Source: Dyella sp. RRB7
GTDB lineage: Bacteria > Pseudomonadota > Gammaproteobacteria > Xanthomonadales > Rhodanobacteraceae
Assembly: GCF_022761115.1 (NCBI RefSeq)
Contig: NZ_JAKWJS010000001.1
Coordinates: 1,116,001-1,180,000 of the forward strand
Direction of reading: 5' to 3'
Length of the DNA: 64,000 nucleotides
Shown here: positions 27,981-37,103 of the stretch, one piece after another
How positions within the stretch are numbered: position 1 is the stretch's first letter
Layout of the letters: each line of letters starts with the position of its first letter
Made by a program: the position numbers and the translations under genes
Notes under the pieces: generated by a model
Seen by the model: the letters and a program-made list of their open reading frames with translations, nothing else
The model's database searches: none
Told to the model about the DNA's origin: nothing

Positions 27981-28415
27981 TCAGGTGACGGGATGAATCA
28001 CGGTGGCGCGACCGTCGGCCAGCAGCCGACCCGCATGCTCCACCCGAAAGCCGTACTGCGCGCCCGACGCATCGGCATGAATCCGCCACGCATGGACGTC
28101 CAGACGTCCATAGGCGGCATCCACATAGTCAACGGCGAGCGTTACGTCGCGCAGGCTCACCAGGCGCCCCGGGCGCACCGTCGCATCGCCGCGCCGGCGG
28201 TCCAGCAGCGCCCCATGCACGGCCATCGCCTGCGCACCGTACTCGGCCAGGTGCACGGCGTGCAAACCCCGCACGCCACGCAACGGATGGCCGGCATGGC
28301 GATGGGTCTCGCCGATGGCATGAATGGCAGCGTCATCCCACGCCATCACGGCGTCCAGCAGGCACATCGCACCCTGGTGCGGGATCAAGTGCATCCAGTC
28401 AGTCTTGGCGAGCAT
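27981..28415 (-). CDS. hotdog-fold 3-hydroxyacyl-ACP dehydratase of the pigment cluster
   Basis: A 144-residue protein with the hotdog dehydratase start LIPHQGAMCLLDAVMAWD and a central GLHAVHLAEYGAQAMAVHGAL helix. In aryl-polyene clusters such proteins dehydrate the 3-hydroxyacyl intermediate, leaving the conjugated double bond. It overlaps the exporter gene by 17 nt and is followed by the ketoreductase after 14 nt. Confidence 0.78.
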   Translation of the reverse strand: MLAKTDWMHLIPHQGAMCLLDAVMAWDDAAIHAIGETHRHAGHPLRGVRGLHAVHLAEYGAQAMAVHGALLDRRRGDATVRPGRLVSLRDVTLAVDYVDAAYGRLDVHAWRIHADASGAQYGFRVEHAGRLLADGRATVIHPVT

Positions 28416-30717
28416 GGGGAGCCATCAGGATCGAAAGGCAAAAGTGGAAGGCGACGCCCAGGCTCACGGTAAGGCCGATCGCACGCAGCACCGGGATCGA
28501 ACTCCACGCCAGCATGCCGAACACCAGCAGCGCCGACAGCACGCACACCAGCGTCGCGTGCAGGGTACGCCGCTGCTCGGCCGCGTCGCCGGTGTCGCGT
28601 TCGAAGAACAAGGCGTAGTGCAGCCCGAGCCCGGCGGCGAGGATCAGGGCCACCAGGTGGAACAGCGAGATCTCGACGCCGGCGACGCGCTCGACGGCCA
28701 ACACCAGGAAGGTGGCCAAAGTCATCGGCGCCAGCACGTGCCAGGCGCGGCGCAGGCTGCGCAAGGCCAGGGTGATGGTCATCACCAGCAGCAGCGCCGC
28801 CGCCAGCAGTGCATGCAGGATGCGGGTGCGGTAGTCGACCACCAGCGATTCGGCGGCCCCCTTCAGGTCGAGCACGCGCACGGCGCCACCGCTGGCCTGC
28901 GCCCACTGCTGCAGGGCTGCCACGTCGTGCACGCCGCTGAGCGTGCCCAGGCCAAGCCAGCGATCGCCGCGCCGCACCAGCATGGCGGCCAGCCGCTGGC
29001 CCAACGGCGACATGGCGAAGCGCGCCGGCGTCAGCGGCGGCAACTGCCGTGCCTGCTGCACGTCATCGACAAACGGCGTGAACAGGCCAGACTGGAATGG
29101 CATGCCTTGCTGCGTCTCGGCCAGCGCCTGTTCCAGCGTCGCGCGATCGGGCAGCCGCTGCTGGCGTGCACGCTGTACCGCCTCGCTGGGCAGATAGCGC
29201 GAGGGCAGCTCGACGGCATCGACCGCGCGGCGGGCGATCCATCCATCGACCGCGGGCTGCAAGCGCTCGGACAAGGCAAGCACGCCCTGTTCGCTGTCGG
29301 CTTCCAGGATCAGCAGATAGCGCACATCCGGCGCGCCCAATGCCTCACGCAGTCGCGCATCGCGCTGCAGCAGATCGGTGGGCAGCGGTGTCAGCGCCGC
29401 CAGGTCGTTCTGCCAGAAGGGTCCCTGCGCAAACGCCAACATCGACACGGTGGCCGAGGCGGCTGCCAGTGGCACCCAGCGTGGCCGCGGCAGCGCATCG
29501 ACCAGCCGGCGCGCGGCGATCAGCCAGCGCATATCGGCCACGTCGCGCACGCGAACAGGCAACAGATGGGGCAGCAGGTAGCGCGTGCTGAACCCCGCCA
29601 CCAGCAGGCCGGTGATCGTGAAGACGGCCAGTTGCCGCAGGCCATTCACGCCGGACGCATAGAACGCCAGGTAGGCGATGCATGCCGAAGCGATGGCGGT
29701 GAGCAGCAGCGGCCACAGGTCACGCACGCTTTGCAGCGCGTTCTCGCCGGCACGCCGATGACTGAGCACGCGGATGGGGTATTCCTGCGCCACCCCCAGC
29801 AGGGTGAAGCCAAAGGCGAGAGTGATGCCATGCACCTGCGGAAACAGCAGCACCAGCACCGCGATACCCGCCAGGGCTGCACTGGCGATGGGCAGCGCCG
29901 ACAACAGCAGCGAGCCCACGCTGCGATAGGCCAGCAACAGTAGCAGGATGAAACCCACCGTGGAAACGCGGCCGATCCACTCCGCCTGCCCTCGAGTCTG
30001 GGCATTCACCACCACGCTGAAATAGCCGGGACCACTCAGCGTGAGGGTGGCGCCAGCATGATCGGGCAGGCGATCGAACGCGCGCTGGATGCCGTCGATG
30101 GCGATGGCCTGTGCATCCGGATCGAATCCCGGCGCCTGCGTCTGCACCAGCAGCAACGCCTCATCTTGCGCGGAGAACCACACGCCATCACGGATCTCGG
30201 GTGACTTGGGCGGCGTCCAGCGCTCGGCGAGCTTCAATACCTCCAGCGTGGGATCGCGCGGCAGCAGTGGCTTGAGCAGGCTCGCCGCCGGCGAGGAGAG
30301 ATCCTCCAGCCGCTGCTGCAGCTGATCGCGCAGGAACCCGGCATCCATGCGTTCGCTGTCCAGCGTGGGCGACAGCAGATAGCGATAGGGCAACAGGCGG
30401 GCATCCAGCGCGCCGATATCGAAACTGCCGTTGAGCACCTGGGTGTAGTGGCTGTCCTTGCGCAGCGCGGCAGCCAGCTGCCGACTCAACTCGGCCAGTG
30501 GCGCGCCCGGCTTGCCGGCGATCGCCAGCAACAGCAGGCGCGAGCCCGGGCCCTCGCCGACCTGTTCCATCAGCAGGCGCTGGTCGGGCGTGGCAGGCGC
30601 GGGCATGAAGCTGCGCAGGTCCGTGCTGATGCGCAGCCGCTGCGCCACCAGCGCACCCAGCCCGGCCAATGTCGCCAGCCACGCCACCAGCAGCAGCACT
30701 TGCCCGCCGCGACGCAT
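28399..30717 (-). CDS. MMPL-family (RND) lipid exporter of the pigment cluster
   Basis: A 772-residue membrane protein. One N-terminal hydrophobic segment, a large periplasmic loop, a five- to six-segment bundle (about 245-400, with GVAQEYPIRVLSHRRAGEN), a second loop and a C-terminal bundle ending VSLGVAFHFCLSILMAP. This is the MMPL/RND plan. In aryl-polyene loci such proteins move the product across the inner membrane. The ATG at 30717 lies 2 nt after the LolA-like stop, implying coupling. Confidence 0.87.
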   Translation of the reverse strand: MRRGGQVLLLVAWLATLAGLGALVAQRLRISTDLRSFMPAPATPDQRLLMEQVGEGPGSRLLLLAIAGKPGAPLAELSRQLAAALRKDSHYTQVLNGSFDIGALDARLLPYRYLLSPTLDSERMDAGFLRDQLQQRLEDLSSPAASLLKPLLPRDPTLEVLKLAERWTPPKSPEIRDGVWFSAQDEALLLVQTQAPGFDPDAQAIAIDGIQRAFDRLPDHAGATLTLSGPGYFSVVVNAQTRGQAEWIGRVSTVGFILLLLLAYRSVGSLLLSALPIASAALAGIAVLVLLFPQVHGITLAFGFTLLGVAQEYPIRVLSHRRAGENALQSVRDLWPLLLTAIASACIAYLAFYASGVNGLRQLAVFTITGLLVAGFSTRYLLPHLLPVRVRDVADMRWLIAARRLVDALPRPRWVPLAAASATVSMLAFAQGPFWQNDLAALTPLPTDLLQRDARLREALGAPDVRYLLILEADSEQGVLALSERLQPAVDGWIARRAVDAVELPSRYLPSEAVQRARQQRLPDRATLEQALAETQQGMPFQSGLFTPFVDDVQQARQLPPLTPARFAMSPLGQRLAAMLVRRGDRWLGLGTLSGVHDVAALQQWAQASGGAVRVLDLKGAAESLVVDYRTRILHALLAAALLLVMTITLALRSLRRAWHVLAPMTLATFLVLAVERVAGVEISLFHLVALILAAGLGLHYALFFERDTGDAAEQRRTLHATLVCVLSALLVFGMLAWSSIPVLRAIGLTVSLGVAFHFCLSILMAPHARQD

Positions 30718-30719
30718 GC

Positions 30720-31367
30720 TCAGTCGCTCTGGCAGAGCGCTTGCAACGCGTCGCGCGTGGGCGTCGCCGGCATCTTCGCGGCAAGCTCGCCGAGCAGGTC
30801 GACGGCCAGATCCCCGTCGGCTTCCTGCATGCGCAGGCAGCGCGGCTGGTTGCCGCGACCGTCGATCTCGATGCGGCTGACCGTGCGGGCCAGCTTTGCA
30901 TCGCGCGGCGTCAGCGCCAGCGTCCAATGCCCGGCATGATCGGCGCTGTGCTGGACGTCGAAGGACTGCTCCAGCCTGACGGAATCGCCACCAAGCAGAG
31001 CCACGAAACTGTCGAGCAGGATCTGCAGCTGCGGCGCGCGGGCGAGCGAGAAGTGGCGAGGCTCGCGCCCTTCGCGTTGCTGGGTCACCTCGCCATCGGC
31101 AATGGTCGATACCTCACGATTGGGGTGCTCGACCTGGCGTTCGAGGCGATCGTCACCCAGCCAGGCCAGCTGGCCGGAAACGACCAGCGGCCGGTCCAGC
31201 ATCTTCATGAAGCGCGCTTCGGCAAACGGCGTGCGTGCCGGCGCCGGACGCCCCAGCGACATCACCAGCTCACGGGCCGTGGCAGCGTCTTCAGGCGCCG
31301 ACGCGTTCGCGCACAGCGACAGCATCAGGCCGCACAGGAGCATCCACGTCTTGCTGCCAGAAGTCAT
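30720..31367 (-). CDS. LolA-like outer-membrane lipoprotein carrier family protein
   Basis: A 215-residue protein with a signal peptide (TWMLLCGLMLSLCANASA) and a periplasmic LolA-type fold: FMKMLDRPLVVSGQLAW, VSTIADGEVTQQ and LARTVSRIEIDGRG. Aryl-polyene clusters commonly carry such a protein, which may ferry the pigment lipid to the outer membrane. The start is ambiguous: ATG at 31367 or 31343. Either way it begins inside the upstream acyltransferase gene (overlap 77 or 53 nt). Confidence 0.75.
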   Translation of the reverse strand: MTSGSKTWMLLCGLMLSLCANASAPEDAATARELVMSLGRPAPARTPFAEARFMKMLDRPLVVSGQLAWLGDDRLERQVEHPNREVSTIADGEVTQQREGREPRHFSLARAPQLQILLDSFVALLGGDSVRLEQSFDVQHSADHAGHWTLALTPRDAKLARTVSRIEIDGRGNQPRCLRMQEADGDLAVDLLGELAAKMPATPTRDALQALCQSD

Positions 31368-32244
31368 AGAAATTGAACCAGTTGTAGGGAGCGGCGTGGA
31401 CGTAGTGTTCCACGCGACGAGCGTAACGGGCGAGCCACGCGTCCAGCGCCTCGGTGCGCGCATGCCGGGGAATCTCCACGTGATCGGCGAACGGCTCGAA
31501 CACCAGCCGGTAGCGGTTGCCGCCTTCGTACAGGCCAAAGCAGAGCATGACCGGTACGCGCAACGAATGCGCCAGCAACCAGGGACCGACCGGGAACGGC
31601 GCCGGCTGGCCAAGAAACGGCGTACGCCGCAGCACTTCGTGCTCGCGGCCGCGATCGGCCAGCAGCGCCACCATGCCTCCTTGCGCACAGGTTTCGGCCA
31701 TGGCCAGAGTGATGGAGGCGCCGCCTAGCGATGCGTCGATTACGCTGGCGCCCACCTCCGGTGCCAGCGCTTCAAGCAGCTCGGTCATCGCCGGCGTCTT
31801 CTGCTTGTCCAGCACCACGCGCAAGGGGATATCCGGCCGACGCGAACTCAACGCGCGCAGCGCCTCGAAGCTGCCCTGGTGGCTGCCCAGCAACAGCAGG
31901 CCGCGCCCTTGCGCGACGCAGGCCTCAAGCTCGTCCAGGCCATCCACCGTGATGTCGAAGCCCTTCTCGCCCCGTGCCAACAGGAAGATGCGATCGAGCA
32001 GGGTCGCCGCAAAGCAATGGATATGCTTCATCACCTGCCAGGGCGTCACCGGCCGCGCCAGCACCCGCTCGAGGAAACGCCTGGAGGCCTGCCGCTCGGG
32101 ACCCCGGCGCAAATAGAAGTACAGCGTGATGGGATAGAGGCATAGACGGCCAAACGGCCGGCCACCCACCAGGGCGATCGTGCGGATCAGCCATATCGCG
32201 AAGCGTCCACCACCCTCGGGGCGGCTCTGCCAGTGCTCGCTCAT
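31291..32244 (-). CDS. LpxL/HtrB-like acyltransferase of the pigment cluster
   Basis: A 317-residue protein of the lipid A late acyltransferase superfamily. The catalytic HX4E is HQGSFE in LLLLGSHQGSFEALRAL. MVALLADRGREHEVLRRTPFLGQPAPFPVG resembles the substrate-binding block. In aryl-polyene clusters this enzyme class probably joins the polyene to a lipid. It starts 4 nt inside the preceding gene (32241-32244). Confidence 0.82.
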   Translation of the reverse strand: MSEHWQSRPEGGGRFAIWLIRTIALVGGRPFGRLCLYPITLYFYLRRGPERQASRRFLERVLARPVTPWQVMKHIHCFAATLLDRIFLLARGEKGFDITVDGLDELEACVAQGRGLLLLGSHQGSFEALRALSSRRPDIPLRVVLDKQKTPAMTELLEALAPEVGASVIDASLGGASITLAMAETCAQGGMVALLADRGREHEVLRRTPFLGQPAPFPVGPWLLAHSLRVPVMLCFGLYEGGNRYRLVFEPFADHVEIPRHARTEALDAWLARYARRVEHYVHAAPYNWFNFYDFWQQDVDAPVRPDAVAVRERVGA

Positions 32245-32540
32245 GGCGCGCCCTCGATGGTGCCGCGCGCCAGCAGCTCATGCTCGCGACGGATCTCGAA
32301 ACGCAGGCGGCCGCCGCTTTCCATCAAGCTGATGACGGCGTCCTGCGCCGGCAGCAGCGGCGCCACGAACTTGGCCTCGGCCACGCGAGCGAGTCGCTGC
32401 CCGCGCCAGTCGCGCAAGGCCATGGCGACCTGTTCGAGCAGGACCACGCCCGGCACCAGCGGCGCGCCGGGAAAGTGGCCGGGCAGGCAGGGATGATCCG
32501 CGGGCACGCAAATCTCGCGCTGAAACGTCGCGTGATTCAT
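32241..32540 (-). CDS. short hotdog-fold dehydratase-like protein (ApeI-like)
   Basis: A 99-residue hotdog protein. The FabA/FabZ-type signature DHPCLPGHFPGAPLVPGVVLLEQV occupies residues 15-38, including the catalytic-position histidine in GHFPG. It may be the second dehydratase subunit paired with the one at 27981, or a thioesterase-like proofreading protein. Overlaps both neighbours by 4 nt. Confidence 0.75.
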   Translation of the reverse strand: MNHATFQREICVPADHPCLPGHFPGAPLVPGVVLLEQVAMALRDWRGQRLARVAEAKFVAPLLPAQDAVISLMESGGRLRFEIRREHELLARGTIEGAP

Positions 32541-33259
32541 GACGACGCCGGATCCTCGCCACGCACCAGTTGCGGCCAGCGCGCCGCAATGCCCAACGCC
32601 AATTCATGCATGCGTGGATGCGTGATATGTCGCAGATGCCAGCGACGGAACGCATGCTCCAGCAGGAAAGCCGCGGCAATCAGCACATAGCCCCCCACGT
32701 GCACATAAGCCTGCGCCAACCCGGCCGGCACCGGCCAGGGCGAAGCGATGCCCAGCGACCCCAGCAGGCCGCCCGGTTCGGCGCACAGCAGCAATATCGC
32801 CAGTACCGACGCCTGTGCCGCCATCAGCAAGGTCCAGAACCAGGTGAGCTGGCGCGCATAAGTGGCCACGCCCGGCGCCTGCAATCGCTCGCGGCCTTCC
32901 ACGGCCTCGATGAAGCGCGCGATCAGCGGCATCGAGCCCGCACGCAGGCTGCGGCCGAACAGCATGGCCAGCAGCAGATTGATCGCGATGGGCACGCACT
33001 CGAGCAGCCACCCGACCATGCCGTGCCGCCACAACCAGCCCATCGCCGCCAGCGTCAGCGCCCAGGCTGTCCACGGCAGCGGCCGGCGCGATGCCAGTGC
33101 GGGCGCCATCAGCAAGGTCAGCAGCAGCGCGCAGGCGACCAGCGAAAACTCCTGGCGATGGGTCAGCACGCCCGCCAGCGCCAGCACCGGATAGACGCAC
33201 AGCAGCGGCAGCCAGCGCCGCGGCGTACGTCTCGGGTGGGTGGGAGGATGGAACGACAT
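32537..33259 (-). CDS. membrane protein of the pigment cluster (COG4648-like)
   Basis: A 240-residue protein with about six hydrophobic segments and a short basic N-terminus (HPRRTPRRWL). It lacks recognisable catalytic motifs. It resembles the membrane proteins regularly encoded beside the acyl carrier protein in aryl-polyene loci (COG4648), whose role is not established. It lies between the acyl carrier protein gene (79 nt upstream) and the small hotdog gene. Confidence 0.7.
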   Translation of the reverse strand: MSFHPPTHPRRTPRRWLPLLCVYPVLALAGVLTHRQEFSLVACALLLTLLMAPALASRRPLPWTAWALTLAAMGWLWRHGMVGWLLECVPIAINLLLAMLFGRSLRAGSMPLIARFIEAVEGRERLQAPGVATYARQLTWFWTLLMAAQASVLAILLLCAEPGGLLGSLGIASPWPVPAGLAQAYVHVGGYVLIAAAFLLEHAFRRWHLRHITHPRMHELALGIAARWPQLVRGEDPASS

Positions 33260-33338
33260 GGATGGATCTGCCTGCTCGCTGGATACACGGACGATGCGGC
33301 GGAAGCATGCCGCCTGGCGGCATCATGCCCGATGAACG

Positions 33339-33608
33339 TTACGCGGCGCGGTGTCGCTCGATGTGCTCGGAAAGCGTGCGCAAGCTGGTGAAAATCTGGC
33401 GGTTTTCGGGATTGTCTGAACGAAGCTGAAAGCCGTAGCGCTTGGACACGGCCAGCGCGATTTCCAGCGCATCGATGGAATCCAGGCCCAGCTCGCCGCC
33501 AAACAGCGGTGCATCCGGTTCAATCTGGTCGGCGCTCACCGTCTCCAGATTGAGGCTTTCCACGATCAAAGTGGCCAGTTCGTGTTGTGCGGTGCTCTGC
33601 TCGGCCAT
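33339..33608 (-). CDS. acyl carrier protein of the pigment cluster
   Basis: An 89-residue acyl carrier protein. The phosphopantetheine attachment serine lies in GLDSIDALEIAL. The acidic helix II and length fit the family. The ATG at 33608 (MAEQSTAQHEL) is chosen because an upstream in-frame extension is glycine/serine-rich and not conserved-looking. It heads the eight-gene minus-strand run and is divergent from xanB2. Only one carrier protein gene was found, whereas several aryl-polyene loci have two. Confidence 0.9.
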   Translation of the reverse strand: MAEQSTAQHELATLIVESLNLETVSADQIEPDAPLFGGELGLDSIDALEIALAVSKRYGFQLRSDNPENRQIFTSLRTLSEHIERHRAA

Positions 33609-33699
33609 GCCTGATTCCGTACCCGGTACATGCGCCTCTCCCCCAGAGGCGGCGGTCGGCGAGTGTAACATAGCGGCCCCACCGCCCCGGCTGGACTCC

Positions 33700-34692
33700 A
33701 TGGTTCAGGGTTTTGAAAACGTGATGCGTCACCCCTTACCCCGGCGGGCGCCCCAGGTGTCCTACCGCCAGGCCGAGCCCGGCGTGGTACTCGCCGAGCC
33801 CGGCACGCTGGCGGTATTCGGCTTCGGCGCCGGCGCCGTCCGCAGCGCCGATCCGCGCTGGCTGGGGGTGGCGCTGGAAAGCTTCGACGCCCCCGCCGCG
33901 GTGGAAATCTGGCAGGTCGCCGAACCGGTCACGCCGGGGCGCTCCGGCGACTTGCGCTGGTCCGCCGGCGGCGGCTGGCTGTTTGCCGCCGTCGAGCTGG
34001 ACGAACGCGACCATGGTGGCCCGCGCGACACGGCAGCAGCGGCCTATGCGCAGCTATGCCGGTTCCTGGCCACGCGCAGCGAACGCCACGTGCAACGCCT
34101 GTGGAACTACCTGGGCGACATCAACCAGGGCGCTGGCGACGATGAGCGCTACAAGCAATTCTGCGATGGCCGCGCCGCCGGCATGGCCGATTTTTTCGCC
34201 GAGGGTTTTCCCGCCGCCACGGCGATTGGCCACCATGCCGCCGAGCCCCGCCTGCAGGTTTATCTGCTGGCCTGCGACCAACCGGGCCAGCGCGTGGAGA
34301 ACCCCCGCCAGGTCAGCGCCTGGCGCTACCCGCGCCAGTACGGCCGCACGTCGCCGAGCTTCGCCCGCGCCATGGCGTTGCCCGCGCAGGATGCGCTGGC
34401 CATCTCCGGCACCGCCGCCGTGGTCGGCCACGCCTCCGCCCACCGGGACGACCTGATCGCCCAACTGGACGAGACCCTGATCAATCTCGAAGCCCTGCTG
34501 GCCAGCGCCGGCATGGCCGCCGGCTTCGATACCCAGTCGCCACTCAAGGCCTACGTACGCCATCCCACGGATGCCCCGCTGGTGCGCGACTTCATGCAGC
34601 GTCGCCTGCCCGGGGTACCGGTGCTGCTATTGCACGGCGACATCTGCCGCCAGGAGCTGCTGGTGGAGATCGACGGCTGGCGCTACGCCTGA
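33700..34692 (+). CDS. xanB2: chorismatase XanB2 (3-/4-hydroxybenzoate synthase)
   Basis: A 330-residue chorismatase of the FkbO/Hyg5/XanB2 family. In Xanthomonas XanB2 converts chorismate to 3-hydroxybenzoate, the xanthomonadin starter, and 4-hydroxybenzoate, a ubiquinone precursor. The central block RHVQRLWNYLGDINQG and the C-terminal GTAAVVGHASAH and LKAYVRHP segments are characteristic. The start is 33700 or possibly the ATG at 33724. It converges with and overlaps the next gene by 10 nt. Divergent from the acyl carrier protein gene across 91 bp with a TAACAT element. Confidence 0.88.
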   Translation: MVQGFENVMRHPLPRRAPQVSYRQAEPGVVLAEPGTLAVFGFGAGAVRSADPRWLGVALESFDAPAAVEIWQVAEPVTPGRSGDLRWSAGGGWLFAAVELDERDHGGPRDTAAAAYAQLCRFLATRSERHVQRLWNYLGDINQGAGDDERYKQFCDGRAAGMADFFAEGFPAATAIGHHAAEPRLQVYLLACDQPGQRVENPRQVSAWRYPRQYGRTSPSFARAMALPAQDALAISGTAAVVGHASAHRDDLIAQLDETLINLEALLASAGMAAGFDTQSPLKAYVRHPTDAPLVRDFMQRRLPGVPVLLLHGDICRQELLVEIDGWRYA

Positions 34693-35486
34693 GGCCAGCC
34701 ATGGGGTGAACGGCAGGCGGGAAACGCCTGCTGGAAGTGGCCGACCAGATAGTCCGCCAGGGCGGACTGGCGATCCGGCAAGGCGGCATAGACATCGGCC
34801 AATGACAGGTCGCCCTTGGTGTCGTCCATCGCCATCGACACGCTGCCGAGCACTGCCGCCCGCACGGTCAATGTACCGGTGCGATAGCGAAACAGCAGTG
34901 AGCAGTCGTCCGGGCGCGATTGCCAGCTCATCACCGGATGGGTCTGCCCCAGGTTGATCACGGGCTGCTGGTTGGTCGAAGCCAGGCGTTCGCCGGCACC
35001 GGGCAACAGCCCCGCCGCCGCCTGCAGGATGCAGGACTCGCAGGCGGGGATCACCGTATAGCTCAGCCAGCCGGCGGACGCTCCGTCGGGAGCGGTGAAG
35101 GTGTAGATGGTGTTGCCGTCGGCGCCAATGGCAGCGCGCTGCACGCGCCAGCCGGCAGGCACTGGCATCCAGCCCACGCTATCGCCGTAGAACCACTGTA
35201 CCGGCGATTCCTTCGACGATGCGGGCGGCGCGGCGGGAAGCGGCGGCAACTTCGACACATCGGCCTTGATCCAGTCGCCCGAGCCCGAATGCACGTCGAT
35301 CAGGGTGACCGCGAGGCCGCCGAACGAGGTCATGCGCAACACGTAATCGGTGCCGGCCGACGACTGCAGCTGCGGGGTGCTTCGCAGCTCCCGTATGCCA
35401 TCGGTGGCATGCAGCACGGGGGCGCACAATGCGCAGAACACGACCATGGTGGTGGCGACAAACACGCTGACGAACCGAACGCGCAT
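34683..35486 (-). CDS. secreted protein of unknown function
   Basis: A 267-residue protein with a signal peptide (about 1-27, VFVATTMVVFCALCAPVLHA) and an otherwise soluble body. A paired cysteine region (IPACESCILQAA) and later cysteines (DDCSLL, PACRS) suggest disulfides in the periplasm. A loose resemblance to DUF4850 proteins is possible but not secure. AGGAGG 5 nt before the ATG strongly supports the start. Confidence 0.65.
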   Translation of the reverse strand: MRVRFVSVFVATTMVVFCALCAPVLHATDGIRELRSTPQLQSSAGTDYVLRMTSFGGLAVTLIDVHSGSGDWIKADVSKLPPLPAAPPASSKESPVQWFYGDSVGWMPVPAGWRVQRAAIGADGNTIYTFTAPDGASAGWLSYTVIPACESCILQAAAGLLPGAGERLASTNQQPVINLGQTHPVMSWQSRPDDCSLLFRYRTGTLTVRAAVLGSVSMAMDDTKGDLSLADVYAALPDRQSALADYLVGHFQQAFPACRSPHGWPQA

Positions 35487-35607
35487 AAGTTCCTCCTGTC
35501 ACGTGGGCAGGGCCGGCCTTCACGCTGCCCCAACCGATGATGGGCGAGTCACATCGTCAGCATACCGAACTGCCCTTGGCGTAGCTTGGCTGGGGAAACC
35601 TGTATGT

Positions 35608-35635
35608 CAAAACATCCCGCCGTACCCGGGCGGGA
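35608..35635 (-). terminator. intrinsic terminator after glmU
   Basis: TCCCGCC and GGCGGGA form a 7-bp stem (35615-35635). On the minus strand it is followed by TGTTTTGAC, just past the glmU stop. Confidence 0.55.
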
Positions 35636-35648
35636 CGCCGAAGCGACC

Positions 35649-37022
35649 TCACTCCTTTTTGACGGGTCGCCGCCAGCCAGGCAGGCTGATCTGGCGCGCA
35701 CGCGCCACGGTCAACTCGCCGGCGGGCGCATCCTTGCCGATCACCGAGCCGGCGCCGATGGTAGCCTGGGCGCCGATGGTCACCGGCGCCACCAGCGCGC
35801 TGTTGGAACCGATGAAGGCGCCATCGCCAATGAGGGTGAGGTGCTTGTTGACGCCGTCGTAGTTGCAGGTGATGGTGCCCGCGCCGATATTCACGCCGGC
35901 ACCGATCACGCTGTCACCGAGATAGCTCAGGTGGTTGGCCTTGCTGCCTTCGCCCAGCGTGGCCTTCTTGGTTTCCACGAAGTTGCCGATGTGCACGCCG
36001 GCGGCCAGCTCGGTACCCGGGCGCAGGCGCGCGAACGGGCCAATGGTGCACGCACCATGCGTAACCACGCCTTCCAGATCGCAATGCGATTGCACCACCG
36101 TACCCGCGGCCAGCTGTACGTTCTTCAGGCGCGTGAAGGCGCCGATACGCACATCGTCACCGAACGACACCTCGCCTTCCAGGATGACGTCGATATCGAT
36201 TTCCACATCCTGCCCTGCGCGCACGGTGCCGCGCACATCGATACGCTGCGGGTCGGCCATGCGCACGCCGTCCAGCGCCAGCGCCTTGGCCGCACGCAGG
36301 CGGTACTGCGCTTCCAGTTCGGCCAGCTGCCAGGGATTGTTGGCGCCGGCGGCCTCGTATTCGTCCTCGCACTCCACGCAGGTGGCGGCGCGATTCTCGG
36401 CGGCCGCCATGGCGAAGATATCGGTGAGGTAATACTCACCCTGCGCATTGTTGCGATCGAGCTTGGACGTCCAACGCTTCAACGCCACCGCCTCGGCGGC
36501 CACGATGCCGGTGTTGACGAGGTTGATGGCGCGCTGGCTGTCGTCCGCGTCCTTCTCCTCGACCACGGCGCGAATCAGGCCGTTGCCGTCACGCAGCACG
36601 CGGCCATAGCCCTGCGGATCGGCCACGCGGGTCGCCAGCAGGCTCACCGTGCCCTCGGCGCCCACCAACCGCTGCAGGGTCTGGCCCCGGGTCAGCGGCA
36701 CGTCGCCATAGAGCACCAGCACGGTGGCCGCATCGGGCACATCGAGCAACGCCTCGCGCACCGCATGGCCCGTGCCCAGTCGCTGTGATTGCAGTACCCA
36801 GCGCAAATCGTCCTGGCCTTCGAAGGCCGCCCGCACCTGGTCCCCGCCATGCCCGTAAACCAGGTGGATGGCCTGCGGCTGCAGCGAACGCGCCGCCTCC
36901 AGCACGTGGGCGAGCAGCGGCCGGCCGGCCAGCGGCATCAGCACTTTGGCCTTCTTGGATTTCATGCGCTTGCCTTCGCCGGCGGCGAGGACAATGACGT
37001 GCAGGGGAGCGTTCTTGATCAT
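35649..37022 (-). CDS. glmU: bifunctional GlcN-1-P acetyltransferase / GlcNAc-1-P uridyltransferase
   Basis: A 457-residue enzyme that makes UDP-N-acetylglucosamine for peptidoglycan and lipopolysaccharide. The N-terminal uridyltransferase starts with [20 protein letters not shown] and includes LVLYGDVPL. The C-terminal left-handed beta-helix acetyltransferase (about 250-457) has hexapeptide repeats and [24 protein letters not shown], with the catalytic histidine. Lies downstream of the atp operon, as in many gammaproteobacteria. Confidence 0.97.
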   Translation of the reverse strand: MIKNAPLHVIVLAAGEGKRMKSKKAKVLMPLAGRPLLAHVLEAARSLQPQAIHLVYGHGGDQVRAAFEGQDDLRWVLQSQRLGTGHAVREALLDVPDAATVLVLYGDVPLTRGQTLQRLVGAEGTVSLLATRVADPQGYGRVLRDGNGLIRAVVEEKDADDSQRAINLVNTGIVAAEAVALKRWTSKLDRNNAQGEYYLTDIFAMAAAENRAATCVECEDEYEAAGANNPWQLAELEAQYRLRAAKALALDGVRMADPQRIDVRGTVRAGQDVEIDIDVILEGEVSFGDDVRIGAFTRLKNVQLAAGTVVQSHCDLEGVVTHGACTIGPFARLRPGTELAAGVHIGNFVETKKATLGEGSKANHLSYLGDSVIGAGVNIGAGTITCNYDGVNKHLTLIGDGAFIGSNSALVAPVTIGAQATIGAGSVIGKDAPAGELTVARARQISLPGWRRPVKKE

Positions 37023-37103
37023 GAGCTGGCCCGTCTTGGCTAGCGGCGGAGCATAGCAGCCGCCGGCGTGGGCGCCGCTGGCACCTGGGAGTCGGGAAAA
37101 GGG

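Noticed and set aside
32862-33194. Small + strand open frames within the pigment cluster
   Set aside because: They lie opposite the membrane protein gene and have serine/arginine-rich, motif-free products.
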